Part shown: positions 13,001 to 25,984 of the stretch, one piece after another
Numbering within the stretch: the stretch's first letter is position 1
Layout: each line of letters starts with the position of its first letter
Assembly (NCBI RefSeq): GCF_000003815.2
Contig: NC_049991.1
Coordinates: 3,954,437-4,018,436, forward strand
Reading direction: 5' to 3'
Length of the DNA stretch: 64,000 bases
Source of the DNA: Branchiostoma floridae
Taxonomy: Eukaryota; Chordata; Leptocardii; Amphioxiformes; Branchiostomatidae
The notes under the pieces: generated by a model
The model's input: the letters and a program-made list of their open reading frames with translations, nothing else
Told to the model about the DNA's origin: nothing
Databases searched by the model: none
Made by a program: the position numbers and the translations under genes

Positions 13001-14577
13001 GCGCCGATCTCTGTTTTAATGCCCTTCGGTCACAAACTTTGTGCAATCACTACATGTACAGCAGAGGTACTAGTCCACTGGATGAGTGGGGTGTACTCAA
13101 TTTACATTATCTAACTCTTTCGTACCTACATACCGAGTGCTAAGCAGGTAGAGAAAGAAGTATATATGATTATGTACTCACAGCCTTTGCAAGGAGAGCA
13201 CTCTAACCACTTGCCCATTGACCGACTCAAATTGAATGAAAGATGTGTTACTATACTCACCCCACAAGGAGCGGGCACATTCTCCGGCCAGTCGCAGCGC
13301 TGTTTGGCGGGGTCGAAGACGGGTCCTCCCGGCGCACAGAGTCGGAGGAACGCGGTGCTGAAGCCCTCAACACACTCGTAATACTGGTAGCAGTTGTCTG
13401 GATCTGCATACAGACCGGCGGCCTTTCCTCCACATGTAAACTCTGTAAACAATCAATAACAGTTTTCATCTATTTTGTAGCTTTGCCTTTTGTGAATTTA
13501 TGATAAAAAAACTTACCACTGTATGGTGTTCTTAAGCTGGTCGTACGAACCTATTGGTTGTAACAGAGCAATGTTCTGAGGGTTGTGGGGTAACTTATTT
13601 CTTTCACGCACGTAAATGGCAAATACAATGTAGCCAAAAACAAGACCACGTTTCGCTAAGTACTGAACTAGACAGTAAAGGAATATGAGCTATCCTATAT
13701 GGACCTCCTACTACACAGGATCCATACAAATGCATTTTGAAGAGTATGCGTGAAGTTTGGGGACCTTTACGCAAATAAATTGCACATTTACGCATACTTA
13801 AATACGGGCTCTTAGATCGGATTTTTTGTAGTGTCTGATTCAAAGTACGTAATCACAAATAGCAAATAATGATTTCGAAAGATGACATGTTCTAAGACTT
13901 ACTTGTTGACTCGGTAGTCGTTTCAATCACGACTGTTTCGGTCGCTGTAGATGCATTCGTTACTGCGTTGTCGTCAGTGACCAATGACGTGGACTGTGTT
14001 GTTGTCGGCTGCGACGCGTCGACCTGTTCTGTAACGTTGACTACTATTGGCTGCACGGTGACGTCTTGCGCTTCGGTGGCGTTTAGAATATTTTCCGTTA
14101 CCGCTTGAGTGCTGTTCGCCTATAAAATACGACAATATAAAAAGAAGTTAGTAATTGTCGCTTTAACCATGAAACCGCGAGAACATTAAAGCTCATCAAA
14201 TACGTAAAGAAAGATGAAACTTTTTGTCTGAGGGCCCTGCCAAATTCGTCTTATGATTGTCTAAAGATCGTAGACCTTACTGTCGCAAACTTTGAGCATT
14301 TTTGTGATAGTAGTGCATTTGTCGTGCAAAATTCCACAGTCTTCATATGCAAAAACTGTCTTAGCTCCTTGGCTATGGTTAATTTTGTCACAGCCTGCTT
14401 GAAAATTTTCCAAAATCGAAGTCGTACGACGACCTAAAATGAAATTAACGTGAACGTTGGACAACGAACAATATCAGCCTTGTCCCGTAGGCGTCGCCAA
14501 AAACTCACCTGGTCTGTAACAGGCATGGCTGGTGTGCCGCTCAAGGCGAGAAGGCAAAAGACGACTGTTGAATACAT
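10066..14577 (-). CDS. CBM14 array gene, copy A: secreted mucin-like chitin-binding protein, 5 domains, 476 aa
   Basis: Coding exons in transcript order: 14509-14577, 13903-14119, 13261-13442, 12455-12712, 11729-11965, 10997-11239, 10424-10633, 10066-10080. They join to 477 codons with GT/AG borders. Residues 1-23 are a signal peptide (MYSTVVFCLLALSG). Residues 24-95 are rich in Thr/Ser/Val with four N-glycosylation sequons (NST, NAT, NVT, NAS). Five CBM14/peritrophin-A domains follow (residues 96-156, 157-242, 243-321, 322-402, 403-472), each with six cysteines in the family order and the aromatic YYEC core; the protein ends NYGQ. Expected to be extracellular and to bind chitin or related N-acetylglucosamine polymers; multivalency suggests cross-linking of a mucus or lining layer (inference). 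The exon 2/3 intron is phase 1, all later ones phase 0. The fourth-from-last exon lacks a five-codon SANVP stretch present in sister copies, and the last CBM14 reads PWWGMSGPCA where the others have PWSVAGPCG. Confidence 0.85.
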
Positions 14578-14677
14578 GACTGCTGGCTCACTCTCTGTAG
14601 CTTCTTCCTTGTAAAGGTAGACTTCTTCTTCTCTGTGATGTGAAGTTGTGAATGCCTGTAGCACCAAACCGGTCCAG

Positions 14678-14712
14678 TTTTATACTCTTCCATTTCCTGT
14701 GGGACTCACGTG
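14678..14712 (-). promoter_or_regulatory. Core promoter of gene A (TATA box, CACGTG)
   Basis: TATAAAA on the minus strand at 14678-14684 lies about 100 bases before the ATG, which leaves a leader of about 75 bases. A CACGTG E-box palindrome (14707-14712) and an ETS-like AGGAAAT lie just upstream. The block is nearly unchanged in all five genes. Confidence 0.75.
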
Positions 14713-14719
14713 TTACGTT

Positions 14720-16290
14720 TGGCTGTTATCAGCTGTTTGTTTTGTCGAGTGTTTGTACAGTGCGGGCTGGGTCAAATGGTGACGGCATGGAAACGTAAAC
14801 TTACTCAATCCGTCGTACAAAGTGCAAAGGAATCCGTCGTAACTTCCGCTCTAGAAGGAAATATGTTGCGCTATGTGCGCGGTATTTCCACGTATCGTAT
14901 ACTTAGGTTTACCTGGCAAATATGACGTCTCTACAGGTGTTTAAAGGTAAACATTTCCAATTAACTCAGCGCTGAATTTTTTTTACCAATTACCATCCGT
15001 TCACACCTTTGCATGCGCACAGTACACGGTTCTATTTTGATGACTTACTGCATTTCTTACACAAGTTTTTATGATAAGTTTGATACGAATTGTCCACATT
15101 TTAGTCCAACCAGTGAAAAGATTAAAGTTGCTTAAAAATCAACGTTTTTTTTTGTTCAAAAATGCATTTCGACGTTTTGACCTCGCAAAAACCTAAGTTA
15201 GCTTGTGAGCTAAATTTGCTAAACTTTTTGGTTCTGGACTACGTACCCTCTAACCGTTGGTACGCAAAGGTTTGACTCGTAAATGCGTTGAGTGTGCGTT
15301 TTAATTTGCTTTTGCGCAGAGTGTGGCACTGCACTCGAGTTGCTAACTTATTGTAACAGTGTCATATATAAAATAATATAGTCCTATAGCCTTCTTGAAT
15401 CCTTGGAGGCAGTGTTGTTATGCATGGTGTCTAGGTACAGTATTGGAAGGCGAACCCGACCCTCTCCTTCTATTACCTCCATATAAACTGAAGTCAGTTT
15501 TGAATTTTTCCACCTGGGCGAAGTGAGGAAAGGTGTGTCAGGCCACAGCAAGTAAATTTCTTGGATGACATCAGCCGCTCATTAACTTTCGCCTGATTTC
15601 AGAAAAAAATTCCTCTTCGGGGATGAAGTAAAATAGGCAATCATGTTGTGCTGAAGCCTAATGATTATACTTGTAGAAGTGGTACTAGGAAGAAAGCCAT
15701 AACTATAGTTGCAGAAGTGAAACTAATGTTGGATAGTTGTAAAAGTGCCACCAATATGGAAGCCTTGAGTGAAGTTGCCAGCTTGGCAAGTGATAGCCGT
15801 GTATCAGTGTACCACACTAATACCGCTTTTACTACACTAGTTGCCTTGTTAGTTGTGAAGCCACATCATGTCACAAATCGTGTTACGACGTTTCTTGTGT
15901 CTACATTGTATTTTGAAAATTTAGCCATCTTGTTTTTTTTTTGCGTCATCTCATTATTTTTGCATTCCATAGGATGTCATACATAGAATTTACTTGCTGT
16001 GGCTTAATCTGCCTTTCCGAATGGTGGCATGTCAGAATATTGAACCCAGGACCTTTGTCTTCTGGGCCAAACATCCTAAACGTTACCTGAACACGACGTC
16101 ACGTGTGTTTGCGGTAGTCCCTGGTTAGTCAACAAGTGACGTCACTGAATTTTGTGGTGACTGTTGTATCGTACAAAGTGCAGAGGAATTTGTCGCCACT
16201 TCCGCTCTAGAGGGAAATGTATTTTGCTATGAAGCTGCATTTCCACGTATCGCTGATGTACCACGCCAATATGACGTCTGTAAAAGGCGT
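14720..16290. repeat. Promoter-unit array of gene A (2 units)
   Basis: Two copies of a roughly 0.9 kb unit. Each carries the core GTACAAAGTGCA(A/G)AGGAA...TTCCGCTCTAGA(A/G)GGAAAT (about 14811 and 16180). The distal copy also has the palindrome TGACGTCA (16137-16144) and a minus-strand SINE, interrupted by a MITE at 15541-16003. Confidence 0.75.
15541..16003. mobile_element. MITE with GGCCACAG termini inside a SINE
   Basis: Termini GGCCACAGCAAGTAAATT... and ...AATTTACTTGCTGTGGC are inverted repeats. The element splits a SINE between its GTGTGT and CTGCCTTTCC words, with TCA/TTA at the borders, consistent with a 3-bp TNA-type target duplication (PIF/Harbinger-like). It is the same family as 60875-61315, in the opposite orientation. 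A 112-codon open frame inside it is not a gene. Confidence 0.75.
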
Positions 16291-18350
16291 TTTCGGTAAA
16301 TATTTTTTACCAACTCAGCTCTCAGATTTTACCAACATCCCGTCATCCGTTCACGCCTATGCTTGCACATACGGCACTCCTATGTAGTTCGTACTCCATG
16401 TCTGTATTCCTGACAGTATGACACGCGTTTGGTACGGATTTCCTGCATTTTATTCAACTTGAAGAAATTGTCACCGTAAAATATTTCTTTTCGTCGCTTG
16501 TATAAGGTGGTCTTTGGGTATATCCTCTCTTATATGATCGAATACAATGATCGTAAGCTAAGGCAAGTTAATACAGTGTATGTTTTTTTACAAATCACTG
16601 TTGGTCATAACTCTAATAAGTACGCTTGACTTTTTCAAACAAACATCTTATGACATTAGATAGTAAAACTTCAAACACGTATTTATAAAACTATCTCTCG
16701 AAGTAAAGGTGGGTTCACACGTGCGCATATATTCAAGTCCGTATAAAGTCCGCATAAAAGTCTTAGACTCTACCAGGTTGCTGGAAAAATAATATTTGTC
16801 CAATTTCTATTATCATTCAGCGACCTGAGGAGCCTGGTAGAAGCTAAGAAGTCCATACGGACCTCATACGGACTTGAATATATACGCACGAGTGAACCCT
16901 GTACGCGAATGCTAGGAAGTTAGGTCAAAGTACCCAGAATATGAAAAGGCTATAACAATTCCTGTCTTTATTATTTCCTGCTAAATGGATGCCTCTTTGA
17001 TAACTTATTAGGAGAGCCAGCGGCGAGCTAGACTCAGCACAACATTTACAGTAGTAAATGAAACAAGAAATTCACAATTTTTTCTTTTGCAAAGGTATGA
17101 CGTGTATGTTTCCTTGAAATCAATTAGCATATGTCTCTTTTTGCCATACTGATATTCTAGGTCCGTCCATCTTTTAGAATTCTTAGTTCTTATGAGGTGA
17201 CCTTTGTCAACCTGTTCCCGTTGAGCTTACGTGGGGTTCACAAAATTTTCAAGTTAGCGTTCACTACTTTTTTCGGAACAATTTCCTTATTTCTTATCTA
17301 CTGGACTTTAAAAGAAAGCTCTTATCTTTCTCAAAAAGGTCTGGGTTAACAAAATGTTGTAGTCAGCGTTTCTATGTTTAAAGGCGTAATACATTCCTCG
17401 TCATTTCCTTGTTTATTGCCCACCCCTTCTAATTTTCTCGGAACGACTGCCGATCCCTTATTTCTTACCTAGTGACCTTTCCAACAGTTTCAAACCGTAG
17501 GTGGAATTGATCAAGAGGCACAAAATCTCCCCGTCAGCTTTTCTGTGAGCCGAACCCTTTTTTTTTGTCTAGTGACCTTTGACTGCTCTAAGGGGGTATG
17601 CATGACTTTTTTCCCCGTTAAGCGAAGTGAGCTATTTCAATTCGATGACCGTTAATCGTTGCCAGCCCACTTTGATTTAACGTTAAATCCATATTTCCCT
17701 CCAGAGGAGAGTGCTATTTTCTAAAAGACAATATCTTGATGTATGTCAACTTTGGCATATAGAGATGGAACAATTAGGTTGCTTAGATGGAAAGTGATGA
17801 ACAACTATTCACACACAAGCTGCAAACATAATCATTGTTTTAATAAGTTCGTACCTCAATTTCCTAAGAGACTCCCCATTTTTATGAAAAACTTTTTTCT
17901 AAGTCTTAAGTATGGGTTTCAATGGGATGATTGACAAAGATCAACTCCCATTATAACCAAAAGCAAGTGGGAAATAAAGTTACTAAGGCTACAAGTTGTC
18001 AAACAAGTATCCAGAGACAAAATGCAAATATTTATTAAGAGGTGCCAAGTTCAAGTTTGTCCAATGGTTGTTCGTATTATCACGTGTTACACATTGCTGT
18101 AATTTAATTGGCGGGTACTCGGAGGTTGATGCTATATAACGCAACTGCTCCCTTGTCTAGGTTCAGTGTCAAGCAAGTGGCCAATATAATTACATTTTGA
18201 GATACAAATAAGAATATTACTAGCACAACTAGAACACTCTCCTCTAGATTACAGTGTGGTTTTTAACTATCTAATGTTGCAGGTATGAAATTCCCGTCAC
18301 CTGTTACTAATAAGGTGTAGAAAAGAGTCACAAACTTATGATTTGCAGTT
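16290..18350. other. Spacer between genes A and B
   Basis: No exon recognised. It holds a foldback MITE (16711-16899), AT-rich DNA with weak internal similarity (17170-17600), and from about 17908 the start of a spacer block shared with the B-C, C-D and D-E gaps that runs into the 3' end of gene B. Confidence 0.6.
16711..16899. mobile_element. Short foldback MITE
   Basis: The left end GGGTTCACACGTGCGCATAT and the right end read in reverse (GGGTTCACTCGTGCGTATAT) form inverted repeats that extend through ATTCAAGTCCGTAT. The total is about 190 bases with no coding capacity. Confidence 0.75.
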
Positions 18351-18357
18351 CTCAGTC

Positions 18358-18363
18358 TTTATT
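18358..18363 (-). terminator. Poly(A) signal of gene B
   Basis: AATAAA on the minus strand about 260 bases beyond the stop codon, in the conserved 3'-UTR block. Confidence 0.7.
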
Positions 18364-18623
18364 TCTTCATACCATAAATACTGTACAGTACAGACAACTA
18401 AAGAATACATATAGGAACTACCAAATGTTCCCAGGATATTGCACACGTATTTAAAAAAAAGTAATTATGGTATCATGTTACATATGATGAACGAATGAAA
18501 TATACAAAAGGCAATTTTTTTGTACTTAGAATTTTAGACAATATTAGTTCACTTCTTCGTATGACGAAGGCCTCAGTCCAGCTGAGATTATTCGACGGGT
18601 CCCGAAACTCTGCGCATATTCCC

Positions 18624-21600
18624 TCACTGTCCGTAATCCTAAATGAAACAAAACAAAGAATTAGAACACTAAAGCAATATTCTGAAATGTCTCATATACG
18701 ATTCTAAAAAAAAAAAAATCTAACAACCTAGATAGGTTAGAAATACAGATACGGCTATTATTTGTTGCCGGGTCCCGGGTTGACTTTAACTTAAGAGTTA
18801 AATGCGGGGCCCGGTCATGCCCTAAAACTGTTATTTTCCTACTGCAGCGAGCTGTGCATGCATGCAAGTGCGTTTGACTGCGAACAACACAGGTCCAGAA
18901 GTTGTTGCTTGATCTTCATTTTGCGGTAACCGCAATTGTCCTATGGGGCCACGTAGGGTAGGGGTCAAGCCGAAAAAAGCCCCAAGTCACCAAAAGATTG
19001 ATCTTACCCCACAGGGTCCGGCCACGCTCCACGGCCAGGTGCAGTACTGCCTCCCGGCGTCAAACACCAGGCCTCCGGGTGGACAGTCCCGGTGGAACGG
19101 CTCACTGCTGAGCAGGGTACACTCGTAGTACCGGCTGCAGCTGTCAGGATCGGGGTAGTGACCGGGCGCCTTCCCCGCGCAAGAAAATGTTTCGGTCTGG
19201 ATGGCTGGTACGGTCTGTGCCAAATAGAGAACACATCGTTAGTCACTTTTAAATATTCCTACATCAACTGTAGCCTGATTAAATCTCGCTTATATCCACC
19301 GGCCTCCTAGCGGGGAGGGGCCAGTTACAGCCCTGGATAGCAGAGTTTGTGTCACACATGTACGGAATATATCAACTGTGATGCCCTCCATTTTTATATT
19401 TTGGCGAAAAGCCTAGTCAAACATTTAAATATGTACAAACTTCAAGCTTTAGAATCATTATCAGTGAGCGAGACTGAGAATCATTCTGAAAACGATATTA
19501 CAAAACATTTAGGCATCATGATAACGTGGAAACCATTAAAAGTAAAAGAGCTGCCGTAAATTTCATCAGGTGGGATAATCGGTGGATAACAGGGTTCTTT
19601 ATCAACTGTTAGCAGCGACACCTAGCTGCAGTAGCGAGCAATGCACTCCAGAAGGTGACAGACGGTCACCGAAATGTCGGTTGCGACTGACTTACAGTAT
19701 ATCTTTATATCCACTTGTGGTGCTACTTACGTAAGCTCGGCACGGGCCGGACACTTCATAGGGCCACCTGCACTCCTGCCTGGCGGGGTCATACACGGTT
19801 CCCCCCGGGGCACAGGGCCGGTGGTACACGGGGTGGCCCAGCACACACTCGTAGTACATGGAGCAGTCGGCAGGGTCGGCGTACATGCCCGGTTGCTTCC
19901 CCGTACAGGTGAAGGTGGAGGGGACGGGGACATCGTGAGCAGGAACGTTCGCTGAGGATTGGTCAGTCAAAAGCTGTGGATACATACAAAAAGGATATGA
20001 TTAATATGGAATTTTATCTGAGTTGGTAAATTACATTACAGTGTATTTCTCTTAGCCAAGACGGGGGCCGGTACCGACTTCCGACGGACCTCGCCTCATT
20101 GCTGACGTCACATGTGAGGGAAAAAATTACGTGTCTTAACAGCACTCGGGTTAGGTTTCTAAATAATACAAAGAGTTTCTGACAAAAATTACGGTTAGTG
20201 ACATTCTTTGAGTTCGGGAACTGTTAATTGGGGGAAAATATGATTGTTATATTAATGAGTTAGACATGAGAGAGTAGACATCGTGAATTAATGTATAGAA
20301 AAGTAAAATAGAGGGTCTTACATTTTCACTCAGTGTCCCGCAAGGACCTGACACTTCGTGGGGCCACATGCACCTGAGACTGGCGGGGTCATACACGGTT
20401 CCTCCCGGGGCACAGGGCCGGTGGTACACGGGGTGGCCCAGCACACACTCGTAGTACATGGAGCAGTCGGCAGGGTCGGCGTACAGGCCCGGCTGCTTCC
20501 CCGTACAGGTGAAGGTGGAAGAACTCCTGGCTATCAGACTGGACCTAGCTCGGATGCTTCCTTCGTTCCGAACCTTCGTCTGTAATATCAGTAAAATTTG
20601 AAAACGTTATAAGAGAGAATGACTTTCTACGAGGTCATCATACTATTACGTCTTAGAGGGGCAGAACATACCGCTGAATATAGCATAGCTATACTGTAAC
20701 GCAGCCTTATGAGTAGGCAACACCAAATGCAGCCTCGTTTTTGTGCATGATCCCGGATGACCCCAGGAATTTCAAAATGACCGCCGCAGTTGGCAAGAGG
20801 TCTACTCTAACCACTTGCCCATTGACCGACTCAAATTGAATGAAAGATGTATTACTATACTCACCCCACAAGGAGCGGGCACATTCTCCGGCCAGTCGCA
20901 GCGCTGTTTGGCGGGGTCGAAGACGGGTCCTCCCGGCGCACAGAGTCGGAGGAACGCGGTGGTGAAACCCTCAACACACTCGTAATACTGGTAGCAGTTG
21001 TCCGGATCTGCATACAGACCGGCGGCCTTTCCTCCACATGTAAACTCTGTAAACAATTATAACAGTTTCCATCTATTTTGAAGCTTTACCTTTTTCGAAT
21101 TTGCAATGTATTGTGTAGTGTTCTTAAGCTGGTCGTACAAACCTATTGGTAGTAATGTTCAGAGCAATGTTCTGAGGGCTGATAAGTAACTTATTTCTTT
21201 TACCCACGTAAATGGTAAATACAGTATAGCCATAATTATATACTATACCACGTTTCCCTTAGAACTAACTAGTCAGTAAAGGAATATAAGCTAGTCTATT
21301 GAACTCTCACTACACAGGAACCATAGCAAATTAATTTAAAATTATGCGTGAGTTTTCGAAGCTTTAAAGAAATTCAACATTTACGCATACTGTAATCCGG
21401 GCTTTAAGATCGGATTTTTTGTAGTGGCTGATTTAAAGCACGAAATAACAGATAGCAAATAATGATTTCGAAAGATGACATGTTCTTAGACTTACTTGGT
21501 GACTCGGTGGTCGTTTCAAGCACCACTGCTTCGGTCGCTGTAGATGTATTCGTTACTACGTTGTCGTCAGTGACCAATGGCGTGGACTGTGTCGTTGTCG

Positions 21601-22148
21601 GCTGCGACGCGATGACCTGTTCGGTAACGTCTTGCGTTTCGGTGGCGTTTAGAATATTTTCCGTTACCGCTTGAGTGCTGTTCGCCTATAAAATACGACA
21701 ATATAAAAGAAGTTAATAATTGTCGCTTTAACCATGAAACCGCGAGAACATTAAAGCTCATGAAACACGTAAAGAAAGATGAAACTTTTTGTCTGAGGGC
21801 CCTGCCAAATTCGTCTTATGATTGTTTAAAGATCGTAAACCTTACTGTACATGTCGCAAACTTTGAGCATTTTTGTGATAGTAGTGCATTTGTCGTGCAA
21901 AATTTCACAGTCTTCATATGCAAAAACTGTCTTAGCTCCTTGGCAGTGGTTAATTTTGTCACAGCCTGCTTGAAAATTTTCCAAAATCGAAGTCGTACGA
22001 CGACCTAAAATAAAATTAACGTGAACGTTGGACAACGAACAATATCAGCCTTGTCCCGGAGGCGTCGCCAAGAACTCACCTGGTCTGTAACAGGCATGGC
22101 TAGTGTGCCGCTCAAGGCGAGAAGGCAAAAGACGACAGTTGAATACAT
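18624..22148 (-). CDS. CBM14 array gene, copy B: 4 domains, 387 aa
   Basis: Exons: 22080-22148, 21496-21685, 20865-21046, 20322-20579, 19731-19973, 19008-19214, 18624-18638 (388 codons with stop). Same design as copy A: signal peptide (1-23), Thr-rich segment (24-86, nine codons shorter than in A, C, D and E because a block around VQPIVVNVT is deleted), then CBM14 domains at residues 87-147, 148-233, 234-314 and 315-383, ending DYGQ. This is the shortest intact gene; it has a single repeat-type domain (LLTDQSSANVPAHD leader) between the invariant first two and the invariant last domain. The intron before the second CBM14 exon is also shortened. All splice borders are intact, so it should be functional. 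Confidence 0.85.
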
Positions 22149-22248
22149 GGCTGCTGGCTCACTCTCTGTAGCTTCTTCCTTGGAAAGGTAGACTTCTTCT
22201 TCTCTGTGATGTGAAGTTGTGAATGCCTGTAGCACCAAACCGGTCCAG

Positions 22249-22283
22249 TTTTATACTCTTCCATTTCCTGTGGGACTCACGTG
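22249..22283 (-). promoter_or_regulatory. Core promoter of gene B
   Basis: TATAAAA at 22249-22255 and CACGTG at 22278-22283 (minus-strand gene), with the same spacing to the ATG as in copy A. Confidence 0.75.
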
Positions 22284-22846
22284 TTACGTTTGGCTGTTAT
22301 CAGCTGTTTGTTTTGTCGAGTGTTTGTACAGTGCGGGCTGGGTCAAATGGTGACGGCATGGAAACGTAAACTTACTCAATCCTTCGTACAAAGTGCAAAG
22401 GAATCCGTCGTAACTTCCGCTCTAGAAGGAAATATGTTCTGCTATGTGCGCCGTATTTCCACGTATCGTATACGTATGTTAACCTGGCAAATATGACGTC
22501 TCTACAGGTGTTCTGGTACACATTTTCTACAAGCTCAGCGCTGATTTTTGCCAACATCCGTTCACACCTATGCTGGCGCATAGTACACGACACTATTTTG
22601 ATGACTTACTGCATTTCATGCACAAGTTGTTGATAAGTTTGGTATGAATTGAGGAAGGATTAAAGTTGCTTACTAATCAACGTTGATTTCTTTCATTTTT
22701 CAAAAATACATTTTGACGTTTAGAGGCCGAAAAATGGTTACCTTGTGAACTAAATTTGCTAAAATTTGTTGTGGTAGACTAAGTACACCCTCATATATGT
22801 ACCCATCTTAGCATAAAAGTTCATCTGTGTTGGTAAATGACATTGT

Positions 22847-22959
22847 GGGAAAACTAAAATTTACTTAACCAACACCAAGTTTAATTGAGACTTACCCCAA
22901 ATTTTCCGGGTGAATTCCCAATTAAACTTGGTGTTGGTTAAGTAAAGTTTAGTTTTCCC
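22847..22959. repeat. 113-bp foldback hairpin upstream of gene B
   Basis: GGGAAAACTAAA..TTTACTTAACCAACACCAAG and its reverse complement face each other around a short AT-rich centre, forming a stem of about 45 bp. The same element is upstream of C and E. Confidence 0.85.
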
Positions 22960-23280
22960 AAAATATGCATATGTACCCATAATATACTAAGGTTTGACGC
23001 GTAATTACTTTTTCTTAATTTGCCGCAAGTTTTCGGCAGAATAGAAGCGACTAGACAGTGTGGCACTGCACTCGCACTCATTGTAACTGTGAAACATACA
23101 AATCGAAGATAGTCCCATTGCCCTTTTAGTAAATTTTAGGCCGTAGGGGCAGTGGGCTGTTATCCACTGTGTCTAGTGCACAGCATTGGAAGGCGGAGCG
23201 CCTCATTCTCCTCCCAAAATCTTTGACTGAAGTTAGGTTTGAATTTTTACGCCTGGGTAGAGTGAGGAAAAGTGTGTTAG

Positions 23281-23755
23281 GGGTGACGTAAGCATTAGCG
23301 CAGGCGCCTAGAGCCCACGGTAAGAGATCTCAAATAAAAACAATGCTTTAAACCATTGAAAAGCCTTTCTTGGTGGGATTTTATGTGAAATCTGGGCATT
23401 TTGGGAGTGGCTGCAGTAGGAAAGACCCTACACTGGTAGAATTAGTTGTAAAACATGACCTTTCTTCATCGAGGGGGTTTCCGCACCCCCCTGAAATAGT
23501 GGTATCGTCGCCAGAATGCTGTTTTCAGCCAAATGGGCCAATCCAAGGGCTCTAATCAGGGGGTGTATCAAAAATTAGCCGTATAGAAATTCTTGCCAAG
23601 GAATTTGCCGAGACTGGACATAGTAGGCTATCATTTGAAGGTAAGTTTGTATGGCTTGAACTTTTTATTCTTGAGATAATTGCATATTTGTTTCCTCAAC
23701 TCTCCCATTGGAACGCATGTATTAGTGGGTGAAATTCTAATGGCATCGTCTCCCC
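23281..23755. mobile_element. 475-bp insertion in a SINE upstream of gene B
   Basis: Flanked on both sides by TGTTAG (23275-23280 and 23756-23761), a probable 6-bp target duplication. The corresponding SINEs upstream of C and E are uninterrupted. Ends GGGTGACG... and ...CGTCTCCCC are weakly inverted. No coding domain recognised. Confidence 0.65.
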
Positions 23756-25251
23756 TGTTAGCTGCCATGTCAGGGTTTGAACCTAGGACCTTTGTGTTCT
23801 GGACCAAACATCCTAACTGTTACGTCTACAAGATGCGACGTGTGTTTGTATAGGCCTAGTGGCTCAACTATGTGACGTCACTGAATTGTGTGGTGACCGT
23901 AGTATCGTACAAAGTGCAAAGGAATCCGTCGTAACTTCCGCTCTAGAAGGAAATGCATTTTGCTAGTATGTAACAATATTTCCAAGTATCCTTTGCCTGA
24001 CAAATATGACGTCTTTACAGGCGTTTTTAGAGGTAAAAATTTTACTACTAATTACTCAGCGCTGATGTTTACTAACATCCGTTGACACCTTTGCTTGCGC
24101 GCAGTACACGACGCTATTTTTATGACTTACTGCATTTCGTACTAGTTTGGTACGAATTGTCCACATTTCAGTCCAACCAGTGAAAGGATTAAAGTTGCTT
24201 GCAAATTATTGGGGATTTTTTTCTTCAAAAATACATTTCTACGTTTCCAGGTTGTAAAAACTTGAGCTTAAGTAGCTAAATTTGCCAAACTTTGTCGTGG
24301 TGGAACATACACCCCCTAACCCACATGGCAGGCTGTGTGTTTTTTAAATTTGCTTTTAGACGGTAAAAACAAGACAGTGTAACAATATATTGCACTCGAG
24401 TTGCTAACTTATTGTAACTGTGAAACATACAAAAACGAAAATAGTCCCATAGTCCCCTTTTAGTAAATTTTAGGCCGTAGGGGCAGTGGGCTGTTATCCA
24501 CTGTGTCTAGTGCACAGTATTGGGAGGCGGAGCCCAACCCTCTCCTTCCAAAATCTTTTACCTCCCCAACTGAAGTCAGGTTCGATTTTTACACCTGAAT
24601 AAATTGAGGAAATCTGTATGATATGCCTAATTTTTTTAAATTTTATCATGGGCACAACACTGGCGGCCTGTCAGGGTTTGGAACCCAGGGCCTCTGAGTT
24701 CTGGACCAAACATCCTAACCGCTACGTGTGTTTGTGTAGTCCGAGCTGGGACAACTAGTGACGTCACTGAATTGTGTCGTGACCGTAGTACTCGTACAAA
24801 GTGCAGAGGAATTTGTCGTCGTTTCCGCTCTAGAAGGAAATGTATAATGCTATGTAACAGTATTTTCAAGTATCGTTTGCCTGACAAATATGACGACTTT
24901 ACAGGTGTCTAAGGTAAACATTTTCTACTAACTTAGCGCTGATTATACACATCCATTCACACCTTTGCATGCGCATACACGACGCTACTTTTGATGACTT
25001 GCTGCATTTAGTACACAGGCTGTTATGATAAGTTTGGTACAAATTGTCCACAGATTAGTCCAACCAATGAAAGGATTAAATTTGCTTGCAAATCATTGTT
25101 GTTGTTGTTGTTTCTTCAAAAATACATTCAGACATTTTGAGGTTGTAAAAACTTTAGCTTGTGAGCTAAATTTTATAAACTTCGTTGTGGTTGACTACGT
25201 ACCTCCTAATATGTATCCATAGTACGCAAAGGTTTCAATGGTAAATGCTTC

Positions 25252-25271
25252 GTGTGTGTGTATGTGTGTGT

Positions 25272-25320
<49 letters not shown>
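25252..25320. repeat. (GT)n microsatellite, B-C spacer
   Basis: Interrupted then pure GT run. Equivalent positions upstream of C (36413-36500) and D (46917-46978) carry runs of different length. Confidence 0.9.
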
Positions 25321-25323
<3 letters not shown>

Positions 25324-25984
25324 AAATTTGCTTTTGGACAGACACAACTAGAAAGTGTGTAATTGCACTCAAGTTGCTAACTTATTGTTACAGTACCCCA
25401 TACAAAAACAAAAATAGTCCCATAGCCCATTTTAGGCCGTAGGGGCAATGGATAATGTTATGCACATTGTCTAGGCACAGTATTGGAAGGCAGAGCCCAT
25501 CCCTCTCCTTCTATTACCTCCATAACTGCAGGAAGTTTTGAATTTTTACACCTGGGTGAAGTGAGAAAGGTCGACGTGTAAAGTGCGTTTCCAAAGGGAA
25601 CAACACTGGTGGCATGTCAGGGTTTGGAACCTAGGGCCTTTGTGTTCCGCACCAAACATCCTAAAGTTTGCGTCTTTGCGACGCCACGTGTGTATGGTCC
25701 CTAGTGGTTCATCTATGTGACGTCACTGAATTGTTTGGTGACTGCAGTACAAAGTGCAAAGGAATTTATCGTCATTTCTGCTCTAGAAAGAAATGTATTT
25801 TGCTATGTTACAGTATTTCCAAGTATCGTTGGTTTGCCTGACAAATGACGTCTTAACTGGTGATTTCGGCAAACATTTTCTACTAACTCAGCCCTGATTT
25901 TTTCAACACCCGTTCACACCTATGCATGCGCACAGTACACAACGCTATTTTGATGGCTTACTGCATTTTATACACAAGTTGTCA

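Larger units (their letters stand above)
22280..25950. repeat. Promoter-unit array of gene B (4 units)
   Basis: Core motifs lie near 22385, 23908, 24795 and 25748. TGACGTCA palindromes lie at 23873-23880, 24759-24766 and 25718-25725. SINE pieces (minus strand) span about 23113-23280 plus 23756-23830, 24441-24730 and 25415-25690. Units are 0.9-1.0 kb; the first is lengthened by a foldback element and a 475-bp insertion. Confidence 0.75.

Noticed and set aside
12783-13114. Conserved open frames in the intron between the first two CBM14 exons (also near 31971-32340 and 55934-56277)
   Set aside because: They recur because the whole intron is duplicated; frames differ by indels and stops between copies, so they are not under coding constraint.
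15648-15986. 112-codon plus-strand open frame as a gene
   Set aside because: It lies entirely inside the MITE 15541-16003; the related MITE at 60875-61315 does not preserve the frame.
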